Source: an uncultured Coriobacteriaceae bacterium (lineage in GTDB: Bacteria; Actinomycetota; Coriobacteriia; Coriobacteriales; Coriobacteriaceae). From it: 64,000 nt of DNA. The DNA lies in NCBI GenBank assembly GCA_944319885.1, contig CALUFC010000005.1:33625-97624 (forward strand), in the 5' to 3' direction. The notes under the pieces are model-generated. The model had not been told where the DNA came from and searched no databases. It saw only the letters and a list, made by a program, of their open reading frames with translations. Both the position numbers and the translations under genes were made by a program. The number at the start of each line of letters is the position of its first letter. Position 1 is the stretch's first letter. Shown piece by piece: positions 18,130-27,515 of the stretch.

Positions 18130-19338
18130 CTATTCAAGCCGCCAGATAAAGCGGCCGTTATCCTGCGTACCCTCGAGCGTGGCGTGGAGCTCGTCGATGA
18201 TGTCGGGGGTGCTTGTCATCTGCTGGTACATGTTGCTGTCGCAGATGTAGACCTCGCCGGTTTGCACGGCCTTGAAGTCGGCGAGCAAGGGGTTCTTGGC
18301 AACAAGGTCGTCGAGGGTCGTGGCACGTTCGTCCATTGTGGCGTTGTAGATGATCACGTCGGCGTCTTTCGCCTCGGCATAGAAGCGCTCCATCTCAACC
18401 GTGAAATATGTGGTGCGCGAGCTTCCGCTCTCATCTTCCGGATCGAAGGCGATGCATGCGCCGCCAGCGAGCTCGATCATCTGGTGGAAGTAATCGCCCG
18501 CGCGCCGCACAACCGCCGCACCGTTTTCATCGATGTAGAACACCGCGACGGTTTTCCCGGTGCTTTGCTGTTCGGCACTTGCCTCGACGCGCTGCACAGC
18601 TTCCTCAAAGTAGGCGTCTGCCAGTTCCTCCCGTCCAAAGATGACGCCCATGAGGCGGATCCACTCAAGCCTGCCCAACACGGTGTCCTCGGTGCTCGAT
18701 TGCTCAACGAGCACCGTGACGCCCAGCTCCTTGAGCTTGGCGATGGCATCGGGATAGCGGTTGACCATCGTGTTCTCGATGGCAAGCGTACAGCCCTCGC
18801 TGGCGATGAGCTCGTAGTCGGGCGTACGGTACCGTCCGCCATAGGCAACCTCGCCCGCCTCGAGCGCGGCGGCGAGCTGCTCGTTGGGGCAGTCGTCGGC
18901 GGTGACGGAGGCAACGGTTACGGCATCGAGCGCATCGAGTTCGTCGAGCAGGCAGATCATACCGGTCGAGACGAGATAGAGGTTGTCCACCGGTTGCTGG
19001 ATGGGTGCGATGTCGCTCGCAAGGCCGTCCGGCACCGTTGCGCCCTCGGGCACGACGAGGAACCGATCGCCCGAGGCGAGGCAGATGAGGCGGTAGCCGC
19101 CTGCATATTCGTCAATCGTGAACGCCGTTGCGTACGATAGATCGATCTGGCCGACATGCTCGAGGTCGCAGTCAAGATCGAGGTTGCGAAACGTCGCGGC
19201 AGATTCCGTTGCGGCACTCCCGGTGGACGAGCTGCCTGCTGGCGAGCTGCCCGTGGAGGGTGTCGCCGCCTCGCTGCAGCCGGTGACACCAAGACAAAGC
19301 GTGACGCAGAGCATAACGGCGCATACGAGGCGCTGCAT
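18130..19338 (-). CDS. substrate-binding lipoprotein of the FecCD importer
   Basis: A 402-residue precursor with a lipoprotein signal peptide (LCVTLCLGVTGCSE; Cys at about residue 20), then a Ser/Thr/Gly linker (STGSSPAGSSSTGS) and a class III periplasmic-binding-like fold. The downstream region has two alpha/beta lobes joined by a long helix, including LKELGVTVLVEQSSTEDTV and DVIIYNATMDERATTLDDL. On a Gram-positive cell it would be anchored outside the membrane. GGAG before the ATG at 19338 supports this start over the longer frame to 19371. Iron chelate, haem or cobalamin is the likely cargo class. Confidence 0.88.
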   Translation of the reverse strand: MQRLVCAVMLCVTLCLGVTGCSEAATPSTGSSPAGSSSTGSAATESAATFRNLDLDCDLEHVGQIDLSYATAFTIDEYAGGYRLICLASGDRFLVVPEGATVPDGLASDIAPIQQPVDNLYLVSTGMICLLDELDALDAVTVASVTADDCPNEQLAAALEAGEVAYGGRYRTPDYELIASEGCTLAIENTMVNRYPDAIAKLKELGVTVLVEQSSTEDTVLGRLEWIRLMGVIFGREELADAYFEEAVQRVEASAEQQSTGKTVAVFYIDENGAAVVRRAGDYFHQMIELAGGACIAFDPEDESGSSRTTYFTVEMERFYAEAKDADVIIYNATMDERATTLDDLVAKNPLLADFKAVQTGEVYICDSNMYQQMTSTPDIIDELHATLEGTQDNGRFIWRLE

Positions 19339-19380
19339 GGATACTCCATTCTCTCGAGTGATCGGGCGCATGGTCGCGTG

Positions 19381-21960
19381 TTAGCAGGTGGCTCCTCCGG
19401 TGACCTGCTTGGCGAGGATCGCCTCCTTATCGATGGGGGCGCTGAGGAGCTTGCCCTGCACGTAATCGAAACCGAGGCGCGTTACGGTGTCGGCGAAGCG
19501 CTCGCCCGAGATGCCCTCATCGCGGAAGAAGAGGATCGCCCGTTCGACAACGTCCATAACCTCGTCCTCGTTGGTGAAGATCTTATCGAGCGCTCGGCCG
19601 TGTGCGGTCTTCTTGCCCCAGCGCCCGCCGATGTAGACCTTGTAGCCAACCTGGGCCTCGCCCACAGCATCGAAGGGGCAGGTGCCGATGCAGCGGCCGC
19701 AGTGGTTGCAGAGGGTCTCATCGATGGTGATCTTGCCGTCTGGTCCAATCTGGGCGTCGCCCATGGGGCACGCCTTCACCACCTGGCATACCTTGCACGC
19801 ACGGCACTTCTCAAGATCGATCTGCGGTACGAGCTGGCCGACGATGCCCAGGTCGTTGAGGTCGGGCTTGACGCACATGTTGGGGCAGCCGCCCACCGCG
19901 ATCTTGAACTTATGCGGCAGCTCCACGCCGTGGTAGCCCACATAGAAGCGCTCATGCAGCTTCTCGGAGAGATCGAACGTGTCGATGAGGCCGTACTGGC
20001 ACGTGGTGCCCTTGCAGCTCACCACCGGGCGCACTTTGGAGCCCGTGCCGCCGGCGTCCAGACCGTGATCTTGCAGGAAGGCGATGCATGCCTCGATCTG
20101 TTCGTACCGCACGCCCTGGATCTCGAGGGTGAGGCGCGTAGTCATCGTGACCTCGCCGGAGCCAAAGCGCTCGGCAGCCTCCGCCACAGCGCGCTGCTCG
20201 TCCACCGTGATCTTGCCGTTGCGCGTGATCACGCGGATGTTGAAGACGTCGTCATAGCGCTTATCCTGGAGGCACCCCAGGCCCTTGAGGCGCTTGATCT
20301 CGGCGGCGGGGAGCTTTGCCCCGGCCGGGCGCGGCACGCGGACCTCGTTGAAGGTCACGCCGCCCTCGAGCACGCGCGTGGCCGTGTAGCCAGCAGCCTT
20401 GAGGCGGTTTTGCGTGAAGTAGCCGCGCTTGCCCTTGGCGCATACCAGCAGGAGCTTCTCGCCCTTGGCGTGGCCGGGCAGGCCCTCCGGCCCGATCTTA
20501 GTAAGATCCACCCACTCGGCGCCGGGGATGGTGGGCGTAGGCAGGACATCGATGACGTGGTAGTCTTTGGCAGCGCCGGCAGCGTACTCGGCCGGTGTGA
20601 AGCTCTCGAGCTCGCCCGCGAGCTTGTTCTCGAGGATGTAGCCGGTCGTAACCAACGGATGGATGGCGGTCGAGAAGGGCGGCGCGTAAGAGAGGTCCAT
20701 GAGGTCGAGGTCTTCCACGGCGAGTTTCTGGTAGAGTGCCGTCACCATGACGTCCACGACCTTATCCACCGCACCTGCGCCGAGCACCTGCACGCCGAGC
20801 AGCCGGTGCGTCGCGCGGTCTGCGATGAGCTTCACAAAGAAACTCGAGGAGCCGGGGTAGTAGTGAGCCTTGTCGTCCACCACCGAGACCACGCTCACCG
20901 GGTCAAAGCCCGCCTCGCGCGCCGCGGCCTCGGTGAGACCGGTTCGCCCGCCGTTCAAGGTGGGCAGCAGGCGCACCACGCCGGTGCCGAGCGCGCCGGG
21001 GTAGGGGGTCGGCGTGCCCGTGAGCGTGCGCGCGATCGCGCGGCCGCAGATGTTGGCTGTGGAGCCCATGGCGCTCCAGAACGGTGCGCCCGTGATGAAG
21101 TTCGCGACCTCGGCGCAGTCGCCAGTGGCATAGACGTCCGCCAGGTTGGTGGCGCCGAACTCGTCCACGAGTACGCAGCCCTTGAGCAGCTCCACGCCGG
21201 AGCCCTCGAGCCATGCGGTGTTGGGCCGGATGCCAATGGAGAGGATCACGAGGTCCGCAGGCAGGGTCCCGGAGGCGGTCTCCACGCCCTCGACCTTCTC
21301 GCTGCCAACCAGGCTCTTGAGGGCGCAGGACGTCATGACGCGCATCCCCGCCGCCTTGAGCTGCCGTTGCGCGAAGCCCGCCATCTCAGCGTCAAAGACG
21401 TTGGGCAGGATCTGCGGCATCGCGTCGATCACGGTGACGGAGAGACCACGCGCGAGCAGGTTCTCGGCAATCTCCAGACCGATGAAGCCGGCACCCACGA
21501 CCACGGCGCGGCGCGCCCCGGCGTTCGCATAGGCGCGGATGGCCTCGGCGTCATCCGGCGTGCGCACGGTAAAGACGCCGGGCAGATCCGCGCCGGGCAG
21601 CCCGGCGGGCACAAACGGCGAGGCGCCCGTGGCGATGACCAGCTTGTCGTAGCGCTCGGCATGCTCCGAGCCGTCTTGCTCGCGCACCGTGACCTCATGG
21701 GCGGCCGCGTCAAGCGCCACGGCCTCCACGCCGCAGCGCACCTCCACGCCGGTGAGGCCCGTGTATGCCTCTGGCGTGTTCACGATGAGATCGCCGCGCG
21801 TGGGAATGTCGCCGCCCACGTAGTAGGGTAGTCCGCAGCCGGCGTAGCTGATGTCCTGGCCCTTGGTGATGACCTTGACCTCGGCCGATCGGTCGCAGCG
21901 CTTGAGCTTGGCGGCTGTTTTGGTGCCGGCAGCGACGCCACCCACGATGAGATACCTCAT
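19381..21960 (-). CDS. CoA-disulfide reductase / rhodanese / sulfite-reductase-like / 2[4Fe-4S] ferredoxin fusion
   Basis: An 859-residue multidomain redox protein. Residues 1-450 are a CoA-disulfide-reductase/NADH-oxidase-type flavoprotein: an FAD motif GGVAAGTKTA, and the redox Cys42 in SYAGCGLPYYVGG. Residues about 455-545 are a rhodanese domain with active loop CAKGKR. Residues about 560-710 resemble the C-terminal half of siroheme nitrite/sulfite reductases, with Cys649, Cys654, Cys692 and Cys696 (CX4C then CX3C). Residues 714-770 are a two-cluster ferredoxin. This suggests electron flow from NAD(P)H through FAD to a siroheme/Fe-S centre handling sulfur. AGGAGG is seven bases before the ATG at 21960. 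It leads the operon with the FecBCD-type importer; 42 bases separate it from the binding protein. Confidence 0.85.
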   Translation of the reverse strand: MRYLIVGGVAAGTKTAAKLKRCDRSAEVKVITKGQDISYAGCGLPYYVGGDIPTRGDLIVNTPEAYTGLTGVEVRCGVEAVALDAAAHEVTVREQDGSEHAERYDKLVIATGASPFVPAGLPGADLPGVFTVRTPDDAEAIRAYANAGARRAVVVGAGFIGLEIAENLLARGLSVTVIDAMPQILPNVFDAEMAGFAQRQLKAAGMRVMTSCALKSLVGSEKVEGVETASGTLPADLVILSIGIRPNTAWLEGSGVELLKGCVLVDEFGATNLADVYATGDCAEVANFITGAPFWSAMGSTANICGRAIARTLTGTPTPYPGALGTGVVRLLPTLNGGRTGLTEAAAREAGFDPVSVVSVVDDKAHYYPGSSSFFVKLIADRATHRLLGVQVLGAGAVDKVVDVMVTALYQKLAVEDLDLMDLSYAPPFSTAIHPLVTTGYILENKLAGELESFTPAEYAAGAAKDYHVIDVLPTPTIPGAEWVDLTKIGPEGLPGHAKGEKLLLVCAKGKRGYFTQNRLKAAGYTATRVLEGGVTFNEVRVPRPAGAKLPAAEIKRLKGLGCLQDKRYDDVFNIRVITRNGKITVDEQRAVAEAAERFGSGEVTMTTRLTLEIQGVRYEQIEACIAFLQDHGLDAGGTGSKVRPVVSCKGTTCQYGLIDTFDLSEKLHERFYVGYHGVELPHKFKIAVGGCPNMCVKPDLNDLGIVGQLVPQIDLEKCRACKVCQVVKACPMGDAQIGPDGKITIDETLCNHCGRCIGTCPFDAVGEAQVGYKVYIGGRWGKKTAHGRALDKIFTNEDEVMDVVERAILFFRDEGISGERFADTVTRLGFDYVQGKLLSAPIDKEAILAKQVTGGATC

Positions 21961-22077
21961 GTCCACCCCTCCTTGGTCTCGCCTTTGGGCGAGGTTGCAG
22001 TCGATATTTCTATAGTACGACCGTTTGCCGGACGGGGCGGGGATGAGTTGCCGGATGGCGGCGCAAGCGGCGGCTTG

Positions 22078-22836
22078 CTATGCGTGCGGGGTGCCGAACA
22101 TGATTTCATCGAAGGTGTAGAAGCCCGCGGGCCGCCCGACGAGTCGCTGGACGGCAGCAAGCGCGCCGTTCACGAAGATCTCGCGGTTCTCGGCGCGATG
22201 GGTGAGCGAAACCTCTTCGCTGGGACCGAAGAACGAGACGGTGTGCGTGCCCGCCACGGTGCCGCCGCGCAGGGAGTGCATCCCGATCTCTGAGGCGTCG
22301 CGTGCACCGCACATGCCCTGACGCCCGAAGACCGTGCGCCAGGGGGTGCCTGCGGGCTCTTTGGCGCCGGTTACGGCATCGAGCAGCATGTTCGCCGTGC
22401 CGCTGGGGGCGTCCGCTTTCTTGTTGTGGTGCGCCTCGCAGATCTCGACATCGAAGCCTGGCAGCTCGCGGGCGGCAAGGGCAACGAGGTGCCGGAGCGC
22501 GGCGACGCCGATCGAGTAGTTGCCCGAATGCAGCACCGGCGCGCACTCGCTCAGCGAGCGGAGGGCATGCATCTGTTCGGGCGTGTAACCCGTGGTGCCC
22601 GATACGAGCGCCGCACCCGTGCGCCGAACATATGCGGCGACGGCGTCGAGGGTGGCGGCGTTCGAGAAATCGACGATGGCGTCTGCCGCCGGTGCCGCTG
22701 CAAGCTGGTCGAGCTCGAAGCCCACCTGCGCGGCGATATCGAACAGCGGCGTCCCATCTGCGTCGCGGGCCGCCTCGGCATGCTCGCGAATGAGCGTCCC
22801 CATGCGGCCGTTTCCCATGATGACGAGGCTAATCAA
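22078..22836 (-). CDS. dapB: 4-hydroxy-tetrahydrodipicolinate reductase
   Basis: A 252-residue DapB. It has an N-terminal dinucleotide-binding GNGRMG (residues 8-13), the VSGTTGY segment, and the catalytic/substrate motif HHNKKADAPSGTA (136-148). It reduces the DapA product to tetrahydrodipicolinate with NAD(P)H, feeding DapH. The start overlaps the dapA stop by eight bases, and it is last in lysA-dapA-dapB. Confidence 0.96.
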   Translation of the reverse strand: MISLVIMGNGRMGTLIREHAEAARDADGTPLFDIAAQVGFELDQLAAAPAADAIVDFSNAATLDAVAAYVRRTGAALVSGTTGYTPEQMHALRSLSECAPVLHSGNYSIGVAALRHLVALAARELPGFDVEICEAHHNKKADAPSGTANMLLDAVTGAKEPAGTPWRTVFGRQGMCGARDASEIGMHSLRGGTVAGTHTVSFFGPSEEVSLTHRAENREIFVNGALAAVQRLVGRPAGFYTFDEIMFGTPHA

Positions 22837-23719
22837 GGATACCAGCTCCCTTCATGGCCTCGATGAGGCGGGCGCGCGTGTTCTCCGCCATGGGGCAAAG
22901 CGGCAGGCGATAGGTTGCCTCGATGAGCCCCATCTGGGCGATGGCCTCCTTCACCGGGATGGGATTCACCTCGGAGAAGAGGGCGTGGATGAGCGGGATG
23001 CCCGCGATCTGTATCTCGCGGGCGCGCTCGATGTCGCCGTCGAGGAAGGAGCGGCACATCTCATGGACAAGCGCCGGCTGCACATCCGCCCATACCGAGA
23101 TGGTGCCCGATGCGCCGAGCGCCATGAGCGGCAGCGTGAGCGCATCCTCGCCGGAGTACATGCGAAAATCGTCGCTCAGCAGGTGCGCGATGCTGGCTGC
23201 GAACGAGACGTTGCCGCTGGCCTCCTTGATGCCCATGATGTTGGGATGCTGGGAGAGGCGCTCGACGTTATGCACCGAGATCGAGCAACCGCACCGCCCG
23301 GGAATGTTATAGAGAATGCACGGGATGTCGACGGCGTCGGCCACGACCTTGAAATGCTGGTAGATGCCCTCTTCGCTTGACTTGTTGTAATAGGGGGTGA
23401 TGGTGAGTAGGCCGTCGACGCCGATCTTTTGGTATGCAAGGCTCTTTTCGAGCATGGTCTCGGTGCAGTTGGAGCCCGAGCCCGCGATGACCGGCACGCG
23501 CCCCGCTGCGCGTTCGACTACGCACCGCGCAACCTCGTTGTCCTCTTCGTGCGTCATGGTCGAGCTCTCGCCGGTGGTGCCCAGCGCAAGGATGGCGTCG
23601 GTTCCCGCCTCGATCTGGAAATCGACCAGACGCTCAAGCGCTTCGAAATCCACCTTGCCCTGGCGGTCGAACGGCGTCACAAGCGCGACGACAGACCCTT
23701 CGAGCTTCCTAATATCCAT
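22829..23719 (-). CDS. dapA: 4-hydroxy-tetrahydrodipicolinate synthase
   Basis: A 296-residue TIM-barrel aldolase that condenses pyruvate with aspartate semialdehyde. The Schiff-base Lys165 lies in GIKEASGN, with Tyr137 (ILYNIPGR) and the GTTGE motif (48-52) in place. AAAGGA precedes the ATG. It starts 15 bases after the lysA stop and is part of the lysine-riboswitch-controlled operon. Confidence 0.96.
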   Translation of the reverse strand: MDIRKLEGSVVALVTPFDRQGKVDFEALERLVDFQIEAGTDAILALGTTGESSTMTHEEDNEVARCVVERAAGRVPVIAGSGSNCTETMLEKSLAYQKIGVDGLLTITPYYNKSSEEGIYQHFKVVADAVDIPCILYNIPGRCGCSISVHNVERLSQHPNIMGIKEASGNVSFAASIAHLLSDDFRMYSGEDALTLPLMALGASGTISVWADVQPALVHEMCRSFLDGDIERAREIQIAGIPLIHALFSEVNPIPVKEAIAQMGLIEATYRLPLCPMAENTRARLIEAMKGAGILD

Positions 23720-23733
23720 TGCCGCCGTCCTTT

Positions 23734-25059
23734 CTACTTGATGCGGTATCCGGCTGCCTCCCGCGCGCGAGCCATAGCTTGCAGCTCACGCCCAACAGGC
23801 GTCATGTCGAGGGTTGCAAAATAGTCACAGGGGTTCTCGGTGCGCCTGATGAGCTCGCAGGAACCGTCTCCATGCAGGAGAACCTCCGCAGAGCGCATGC
23901 GCCCGTTGTAGTTGTATCCCATGGCATAGCCGTGCGCGCCGGTATCGTGGATAACCATAAGGTCGCCCAGCTCGATGTCGGGCAGCATGCGGTCGACCGC
24001 AAATTTGTCGTTGTTCTCGCAGAGATTGCCGGTGATGTCGTAGGTATGCGTCGCCGGCGCGGCGGACTTGTCTGGTCCGTCCTGCTGCCCCATGACCGTG
24101 ATGTGGTGGTAGGCTCCGTACATCGCCGGACGGATGAGGTCCACGGCGCTCGCGTCGACGCCGATGTAATCCTTGTAGATGCGCTTCTCGTGCAGGGCAC
24201 GGGTGACAAGGCAGCCGTACGGTCCCAGCATGAACCTGCCCATCTCGGTATAGATGGCAACATCATCCATGCCGGCGGGTACGAGCACCTCGTCGAAGGC
24301 GCGCTGGACATCGGCGCCGATGGCGCGGATATCGCAGGGCTCGTCGTCCGGACGGTAGGGAATGCCCACGCCGCCGGAGAGGTTGATGAAGGCGATATGC
24401 GCCCCGGTTTCGCGCGCGAGGCGTACCGCGAGCTCGAAGAGGATGCGGGCGAGGGCAGGATAGTAGTCGTTGCCGCGCGTGTTGCTGGCAAGGAAGGCAT
24501 GGATGCCAAACTGCTCTGCCCCGCGCTCGCGCAACATGCGGAACGCCTCGAAGAGCTGCGTCTCGGTCATACCGTATTTCGAGTCGCCGGGATTATCCAT
24601 GATGCCGTTGGCGAGCTTGAAGAGCCCGCCGGGATTGAACCGGCATGAGACGGTGCGCGGGATGGGTCCCGCGACCTGCTCGAAAAAGGGGATGTGCGAG
24701 ATATCGTCGAAGTTCACGATGGCCCCAAGCTCACGTGCCATGCGGAAATCGAGCGCGGGCGTGTCGTTCGAGGAGAACATGATGTCCTCGCCGCGCATGC
24801 CGAGCGCGTCGGCGATCATGAGCTCGGTGGCGCTGGAGCAGTCGCAGCCAAAGCCGTACTCGCGCAGGATGGAGATGAGGGCGGGGTTGGGGTTCGCCTT
24901 GACGGCAAAGAACTCCTTGAACCCGGGATTCCACGAGAAGGCATCGCGCACCGCCTCCGCGTTTGCGCGGATGCCGGCTTCATCGTAGAGGTGGAAGGGG
25001 GTGGGGAACTCGTTGGCAATGGCGACGAGCTGATCTTTCGTAACAAATGGGCGCTTCAT
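23734..25059 (-). CDS. lysA: diaminopimelate decarboxylase
   Basis: A 441-residue fold-type III PLP enzyme converting meso-diaminopimelate to lysine. The PLP lysine is Lys54 in FFAVKANPNP. Other family marks are SSATELMIADALG, the glycine-rich FINLSGGVGIPY loop for PLP phosphate, and VDASAVDLIRPAMYGAYHHI near the C-terminus. First gene of lysA-dapA-dapB. AAGGAG sits eight bases before the ATG. Confidence 0.94.
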   Translation of the reverse strand: MKRPFVTKDQLVAIANEFPTPFHLYDEAGIRANAEAVRDAFSWNPGFKEFFAVKANPNPALISILREYGFGCDCSSATELMIADALGMRGEDIMFSSNDTPALDFRMARELGAIVNFDDISHIPFFEQVAGPIPRTVSCRFNPGGLFKLANGIMDNPGDSKYGMTETQLFEAFRMLRERGAEQFGIHAFLASNTRGNDYYPALARILFELAVRLARETGAHIAFINLSGGVGIPYRPDDEPCDIRAIGADVQRAFDEVLVPAGMDDVAIYTEMGRFMLGPYGCLVTRALHEKRIYKDYIGVDASAVDLIRPAMYGAYHHITVMGQQDGPDKSAAPATHTYDITGNLCENNDKFAVDRMLPDIELGDLMVIHDTGAHGYAMGYNYNGRMRSAEVLLHGDGSCELIRRTENPCDYFATLDMTPVGRELQAMARAREAAGYRIK

Positions 25060-25089
25060 GCAAGCTCCTTGGGTGATAGCGCTCCTGCA

Positions 25090-25245
25090 GGGACACCGCA
25101 GACAGTCACGCGGGTGTTTCCCGCGCGCCCACCCGGCGAGCGCGCCCGCTCAACCGAGTTCGGCGGAATCGCCTCCGCACGGGGTCCTTGCCTGCCGGCT
25201 CGCCCATGCATTTTCTCATCCGCGCCTCTATCGTGAAGGCAACTG
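25090..25245 (-). ncRNA. lysine riboswitch (L-box) upstream of lysA
   Basis: On the minus strand, conserved lysine-aptamer blocks appear in order: AGAGGCGCGG at the 5' side (near 25229), a central CGCCGAAC after a short hairpin, a GGTGGGC block, and GTGACTGTC near the 3' side (about 25101). The gap 25060-25430 has no other gene. Placed before lysA-dapA-dapB it would reduce expression when lysine is abundant. Boundaries are approximate, and the expression-platform hairpin near the lysA ribosome site is not resolved. Confidence 0.72.
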
Positions 25246-25430
25246 TACCATATGCTGGAGCGGCGAGCTGCCGCGCCGGGCGTTGTGTCGGGCATGTTAC
25301 AGGACCCGACGGGCCGGTAATCGCGGCAGCAAACGCTCGCGTTGTGTCCGAGCGCGGCTATACTGGCAAGAACTGCTCTGCTTATCGCATGAGCTTGCTG
25401 CGGCTGCAGCGCCGAACTATGGGAGGTGCC

Positions 25431-26594
25431 ATGGAAGACCGTCAAGATGGTGCGGGCGAGGCAACGCATGAACTCGACATGCTCATGCGGTATCGACGCG
25501 ACCTGCATCGCATTCCCGAGCTCGACGATGAACTGCCCCAGACCACAGCCTACGTGAAGCGCGTGCTCGAAGGCTTTGCGTGCACGGTGTTCGAACCCTG
25601 CGCGAGCGCGGTGTGCGCGTATTTTGACATGGGGAGATCGCGTACGGTCGCGATTCGTGCCGATATGGATGCGCTGCCGGTTACCGAGGCAACGGGACGT
25701 CCGTTTGCAAGTATGTGTTCTGGCAGGATGCACGCCTGCGGACACGATGGCCACATGGCGATGGCGCTTGTCGCCGCCGCATGGGTCGATCGCGTGCGAT
25801 CGGGTGATGCAGAGGGCGTGAGCGCCGCAGATCTCGTGCGCAACGTGCTGTTTGTCTTTCAGCCTGCAGAGGAGACCACCGGCGGCGCGCAGCGTGTGTG
25901 TGCAAGCGGGGTGTTCGAGCGGCTGCGTGTCGACCGCATCTTCGGGTTTCACCTTTGGCCCGACCTTCCTCAGGGCGCGATCGCGTCTCGGCCGGGTGCG
26001 CTGCTGGCGCGCTCAAGCGAGACGACGGTTACGTTCCACGGCGTATCCGCCCATATCGCGAAATGGCGTGAGGGACGGGATGCGTTGGGCGCAGCGGCGC
26101 GTTTCGTGGTGGGCGCGAAGTGGCTTGCGCGGCGGCTGGAGCAGGACGAGCCGTGCACTGTGCGGTTTGGCCATCTGGTTGCGGGAAGCGTGCGCAACGC
26201 AGTGGCGGCATCGGCATGCGTCGAGGGGAGTCTCCGAGTTTTCTCGGATGCCATGTTCGATCGAGCGACGCAAGAGATCCGCGCGCTCGCAACGACGGCG
26301 GCCTCTGAGGAGGGCTGTACATGCGATGTGACGTTTTCCGAAGGGTATCCGCCGGTTATCAACGACGCCCGCCTCTTCGAGCAGGCGGCGAGTACCCTGC
26401 CGGAGCTCGGGCTCGTGGAAGAGCCCCTGCTCATCGCGGAGGATTTCTCGTTTTACCAGCGCTGCCTCCCCGGTGTCTTCTTTCTGCTCGGTACGGGGAC
26501 GGGCATCCCGCTCCATGCCGACACGTTCGACTTCGACGAGCGCGTGCTGCTGTGCGGGCTCGATGCATATAAGCGCCTGCTGCTCATGGCGTAA
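25431..26594 (+). CDS. M20-family amidohydrolase, probable N-acetyl-diaminopimelate deacetylase
   Basis: A 387-residue M20D metallo-amidohydrolase. Metal and catalytic motifs include RADMDALPVTE (77-87), HACGHDGH (101-108), QPAEE (about 153) and the C-terminal ledge AEDFSFYQRCLPGVFFLLG. An internal dimerisation domain follows residue 180. The start at 25431 is fixed by GGGAGG seven bases upstream; an 81-codon upstream extension is rejected. It diverges from lysA, and with dapH elsewhere in the window it fits the deacetylase step of the acetylase pathway. Aminoacylase or hippurate hydrolase activity is the alternative. Confidence 0.85.
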   Translation: MEDRQDGAGEATHELDMLMRYRRDLHRIPELDDELPQTTAYVKRVLEGFACTVFEPCASAVCAYFDMGRSRTVAIRADMDALPVTEATGRPFASMCSGRMHACGHDGHMAMALVAAAWVDRVRSGDAEGVSAADLVRNVLFVFQPAEETTGGAQRVCASGVFERLRVDRIFGFHLWPDLPQGAIASRPGALLARSSETTVTFHGVSAHIAKWREGRDALGAAARFVVGAKWLARRLEQDEPCTVRFGHLVAGSVRNAVAASACVEGSLRVFSDAMFDRATQEIRALATTAASEEGCTCDVTFSEGYPPVINDARLFEQAASTLPELGLVEEPLLIAEDFSFYQRCLPGVFFLLGTGTGIPLHADTFDFDERVLLCGLDAYKRLLLMA

Positions 26595-26660
26595 GCGGGG
26601 CTGTGTGCGGGCCGGCGTAGGCCGAGCGCGCGTAATAGCGGTAGCTCCTCGCTCTACGAA

Positions 26661-26686
26661 ATACGGCGCCCCGAGGGGCGCCGTAT
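26661..26686. terminator. bidirectional GC-rich hairpin between M20 gene and csp
   Basis: A perfect 12-bp inverted repeat, ATACGGCGCCCC with its complement, separated by only two bases, lies between convergent genes. It resembles an intrinsic terminator on the minus side, where TTTCG follows. Confidence 0.6.
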
Positions 26687-26729
26687 GGGCAACGAGCATG
26701 TTATGCGTGGCGCGTCTGCGCCTGCAACA

Positions 26730-26933
26730 CTAGAGCTTGTGGACGTTCGAAGCCTGAAGCTTGCCGTTCTGGCCCTGGGTGATCTCGAACTCGACGGCCT
26801 GACCCTCATCAAGGGTCTTGTAGCCGTCCATCTGGATCTCGGAGAAGTGGACGAACAGGTCGTCGCCGTCCTCGCGGGAGATGAAGCCGTAACCCTTGTC
26901 GGGGTTGAACCACTTAACAGTTCCTTGAGACAT
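26730..26933 (-). CDS. CspA-family cold-shock protein
   Basis: A 67-residue single OB-fold RNA/DNA chaperone with both nucleic-acid motifs, RNP1 KGYGFI (13-18) and RNP2 LFVHF (26-30). The start [14 protein letters not shown] is family-typical, and AAAGG precedes it; the longer frame upstream is spurious. Such proteins often have a structured 5' UTR; about 200 bases before the ATG are free of genes, but no defined thermosensor fold can be claimed. Confidence 0.95.
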   Translation of the reverse strand: MSQGTVKWFNPDKGYGFISREDGDDLFVHFSEIQMDGYKTLDEGQAVEFEITQGQNGKLQASNVHKL

Positions 26934-27128
26934 AACGTGCCTTTCTATCTTGCCAAGATGGCAACTGGTGCGCTCGCGCGCGTTGACGATGCGGCAATAC
27001 CGCGAGGGATATGGTACCCCATGTCTCAGGCGATTAACACAAAAGGTTTTCGCTCGTCCGAACGCGCTGCACGGCGCAGAGGATTCCACATGGTAAAGGC
27101 GGGTCGAAGCGATGGGGACGAGTCCGAG

Positions 27129-27515
27129 CTACACGGTGATTTCAATCTGGTTGCCCTCGGGTCCCAGGATGCAGCTCTCGTAGTAGCCGTCACCGGTGGT
27201 GCGCGGGCCGCTCAGGACCTCGTAGCCGTCTGCGCGCAGCCGCTCGGTGAGCTCGTCGACGCGCTCGGGGCTTCCCACGGAAAACGCCACATGGATGAAG
27301 CCGGTGCGTGCGGGCGTTTTCTCGGGATCCTCCATATGCTCCCTGTTCATGATCTCAAGGCGCGCTCCATCGCGAAACGAGAGGAAGTAGGAGCGAAACC
27401 CCGTGGTGGGATTGTGGTAGAGCTCCCCGGGGCATGTGGCGTCAAAGTAGCGCTCGAAGAACGCTTTGGTGCCCTCGAGGTCGTTTACGTACAGCGCGAG
27501 GTGCTCGATGCGCAT
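27129..27515 (-). CDS. VOC-family (glyoxalase/bleomycin-resistance-like) protein
   Basis: A 128-residue VOC metalloenzyme fold. It starts MRIEHLALYVNDLEGTKAFF and has the paired beta-alpha-beta-beta-beta units, with metal-ligand candidates His5, Glu (LEIM), His (FIHVAFSV) and the final Glu in NQIEITV. These could be lactoylglutathione lyase-like or dioxygenase-like; the substrate is unknown. AAAGGA supports the ATG at 27515, so the long frame running further upstream is not used. Transcribed away from the next gene. Confidence 0.85.
   Translation of the reverse strand: MRIEHLALYVNDLEGTKAFFERYFDATCPGELYHNPTTGFRSYFLSFRDGARLEIMNREHMEDPEKTPARTGFIHVAFSVGSPERVDELTERLRADGYEVLSGPRTTGDGYYESCILGPEGNQIEITV

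Noticed and set aside
19156..21831. 891-codon open frame opposite the redox fusion gene
   Set aside because: Frame shadow of the real minus-strand gene; no family motifs.
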